Positions 5,479 to 6,360 of a stretch of DNA of 6,360 nucleotides are shown here, piece after piece. Numbering within the stretch: position 1 is the first letter of the stretch; each line of letters opens with the position of its first letter. Origin of the DNA: Candidatus Izemoplasmatales bacterium (GTDB lineage: Bacteria > Bacillota_I > Bacilli_A > Izemoplasmatales > Hujiaoplasmataceae); assembly GCA_028694875.1 (NCBI GenBank), contig JAQVKB010000066.1, positions 1 to 6,360 on the forward strand. Direction: 5' to 3'. The translations under genes were made by a program, and so were the position numbers. The notes below the pieces were generated by a model. The model was not told the origin of the DNA, made no database searches, and saw nothing but the letters and a program-made list of their open reading frames with translations.

Positions 5479-5479
5479 G

Positions 5480-5502
5480 AAAAAAAGACGCCGAAGCGTC
5501 TT
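5480..5502 (-). terminator. intrinsic terminator of the methyltransferase gene, UUCG loop
   Basis: On the minus strand AAGACGC (5502-5496) pairs perfectly with GCGTCTT (5491-5485) around a TTCG tetraloop, followed by a run of T. The first two bases of the stem belong to the TAA stop codon (5503-5501). Confidence 0.94.
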
Positions 5503-6205
5503 ATTTCTTCATAGTGAGGACAAGCCGATGACTGTCTTTGGATTTAAATGGCTTCTCCGTAAAATCATCTGTAGCCTTGATGTCTTGAAAACCAACGGAA
5601 GCCAACAAGTCAACCAACGGTTTCTTGCGAATCGGAGTAAGAATCGTGGTCGCGGGAATCGATTCCTTTCCAATTGTCAAGACTGTTTCAAACCGAATTT
5701 TATCGCCGTCAAACACGTAATTTCTTTCAAACGAGATTCCTGGTTTTTTAATTGTGGGTAGTTGTGTTATTTGTTCGTCTAGAATCTTGTCGTAGTTGAC
5801 AATCTGCAAAATCAGTGTTCCACCTGGTTTCAGCGCATCGTAGATGCGTGCCAAAGACTGTCTCATTTGGATTTCGCCATCCAAATGGACTAGCGTATTG
5901 CCGATGCAATACACATTTTGAAATTGATTCTTGTAGACAACATCGAGACAATTGCCTTTCAAAAAACGAGCCAATAAAGAAAGTTTTTTGGTTTTCTCGA
6001 GCGCAACATCAATCATCTTTTGATCGATATCAATCCCGAGAACGTCATATCCTAGACGGGATAGCGCCAGGGCATATTCCCCTGTACCACACCCTAAATC
6101 CAGTGTTTTCCCTTTCAACATATGGCTCTCCAAAAAGGAGAACGTCCTTTCGTCGAGCGGGAAAATTTCGTCGTAATGCTGCGCAAATTCTTCGTAAAGC
6201 ATCAT
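5501..6205 (-). CDS. class I SAM-dependent methyltransferase
   Basis: A soluble 234-residue protein with a Rossmann-type methyltransferase fold. Motif I is TLDLGCGTGEYALAL (34-48), the acidic residue that binds the SAM ribose is in VLGIDID (55-61), GNTLVHL (102-108) lies at the usual motif IV region, and LKPGGTLILQIVNYD (125-139) is the post-motif strand seen in small-molecule methyltransferases. The rest (about 155-234) looks like a substrate-covering part ending SHRLVLTMKK. The substrate cannot be deduced. The frame stays open to near the right edge, but the ATG at 6205 is preferred: AAGGAGG (6222-6216) lies 10 bases before it, a promoter lies further upstream, and the added N-terminal residues do not resemble the family. 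A second ATG follows immediately. It is a single-gene transcript. Confidence 0.9.
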   Translation of the reverse strand: MMLYEEFAQHYDEIFPLDERTFSFLESHMLKGKTLDLGCGTGEYALALSRLGYDVLGIDIDQKMIDVALEKTKKLSLLARFLKGNCLDVVYKNQFQNVYCIGNTLVHLDGEIQMRQSLARIYDALKPGGTLILQIVNYDKILDEQITQLPTIKKPGISFERNYVFDGDKIRFETVLTIGKESIPATTILTPIRKKPLVDLLASVGFQDIKATDDFTEKPFKSKDSHRLVLTMKK

Positions 6206-6250
6206 GAAAAACCATCCTCCTTCCCATGTGTATCTGGTCTTTCTACTTTC

Positions 6251-6277
6251 ATTATACCGAAATTCTGGATTTTGCAA
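6251..6277 (-). promoter_or_regulatory. promoter of the methyltransferase gene
   Basis: A perfect TATAAT (6256-6251) lies on the minus strand with TTGCAA (6277-6272) 15 bases upstream, a short but tolerable spacing. The predicted leader is about 40 bases. Confidence 0.55.
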
Positions 6278-6301
6278 TATAAGCCATGAAAAATAATGCA
6301 G

Positions 6302-6326
6302 AAAAAAACACCTCTTGCGAGGCGTT
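6302..6326 (-). terminator. intrinsic terminator of the gene entering from the right edge
   Basis: On the minus strand AACGCCTC (6326-6319) pairs with GAGGTGTT (6314-6307), with one G-T pair, around a GCAA tetraloop, followed by seven T (6308-6302). It separates the methyltransferase from the unit beyond the right edge. Confidence 0.92.
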
Positions 6327-6329
6327 TCC

Positions 6330-6360
6330 TTATTGAATGAGTCCCATTTGTTTGCCAACG
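6330..6360 (-). CDS. extreme C-terminus of a gene beyond the right edge (partial)
   Basis: One minus-strand frame reads VGKQMGLIQ and then TAA (6332-6330), three bases before a strong terminator stem. The stop-then-terminator arrangement matches the other genes here, which supports a real gene end, but nine residues allow no identification. Confidence 0.5.
   Translation of the reverse strand, partial: VGKQMGLIQ

Noticed and set aside
5815..6207. 130-codon plus-strand frame antisense to the methyltransferase
   Set aside because: The minus strand holds the intact SAM-binding motifs with a ribosome binding site; this frame has no credible start signal or known motif.
6206..6358. N-terminal extension of the methyltransferase to near the right edge
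   Set aside because: It would run through a terminator, a promoter and the ribosome binding site, and the residues have no methyltransferase character.

Overview
The window looks like an ordinary chromosomal stretch of a low-to-moderate G+C Gram-positive-type bacterium (Bacillota or a relative such as the Acholeplasma/Izemoplasma side of Mycoplasmatota). The signs are strong AAGGAGG-type Shine-Dalgarno sites, TATAAT -10 boxes (several with an extended TGn), and many intrinsic hairpin-plus-U terminators. TGA is used as a stop (lrgA-like and Pr6Pr-like genes) and tryptophan is TGG, so the code is standard and not that of Mycoplasma or Spiroplasma. Coding G+C is roughly in the low forties by eye. 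The first ~180 bases are clearly more AT-rich (53 G/C of 180 by hand count). The exact lineage cannot be fixed from the sequence.

Layout. Bases 1-228 hold a possible C-terminal gene tail, a perfect 16-bp palindrome and the terminator of a tRNA gene. A minus-strand tRNA-Leu(CAG) with encoded CCA follows at 229-313. It is divergent from a plus-strand two-gene operon at 525-2868: a speA-type arginine decarboxylase and a speB-type agmatinase that overlap by 11 nt. Together these would convert arginine to agmatine and then to putrescine plus urea. The operon ends in a terminator that touches the stop codon of a convergent gene.

From 2896 to the right edge every gene is on the minus strand, arranged as short, individually terminated units. 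In transcription order from the right edge they are: the extreme tail of an unidentified gene, a SAM-dependent methyltransferase, a Pr6Pr-like membrane protein, an lrgA-lrgB-like pair with a 4-nt ATGA overlap, and a DUF1361 membrane protein. Promoters sit directly behind, or even inside, the preceding terminator, and two terminator stems overlap the end of the coding sequence.

The genes on the minus strand have no obvious shared pathway; three of the units encode small polytopic membrane proteins. I saw no mobile element gene, CRISPR array, phage gene, toxin-antitoxin pair or defence gene, and nothing that amounts to a clearly new system. The most interesting signals are regulatory: a Shine-Dalgarno/anti-Shine-Dalgarno inverted repeat at the lrgA-lrgB junction, a promoter embedded in a terminator hairpin, and an imperfect palindrome between the tRNA and speA promoters.
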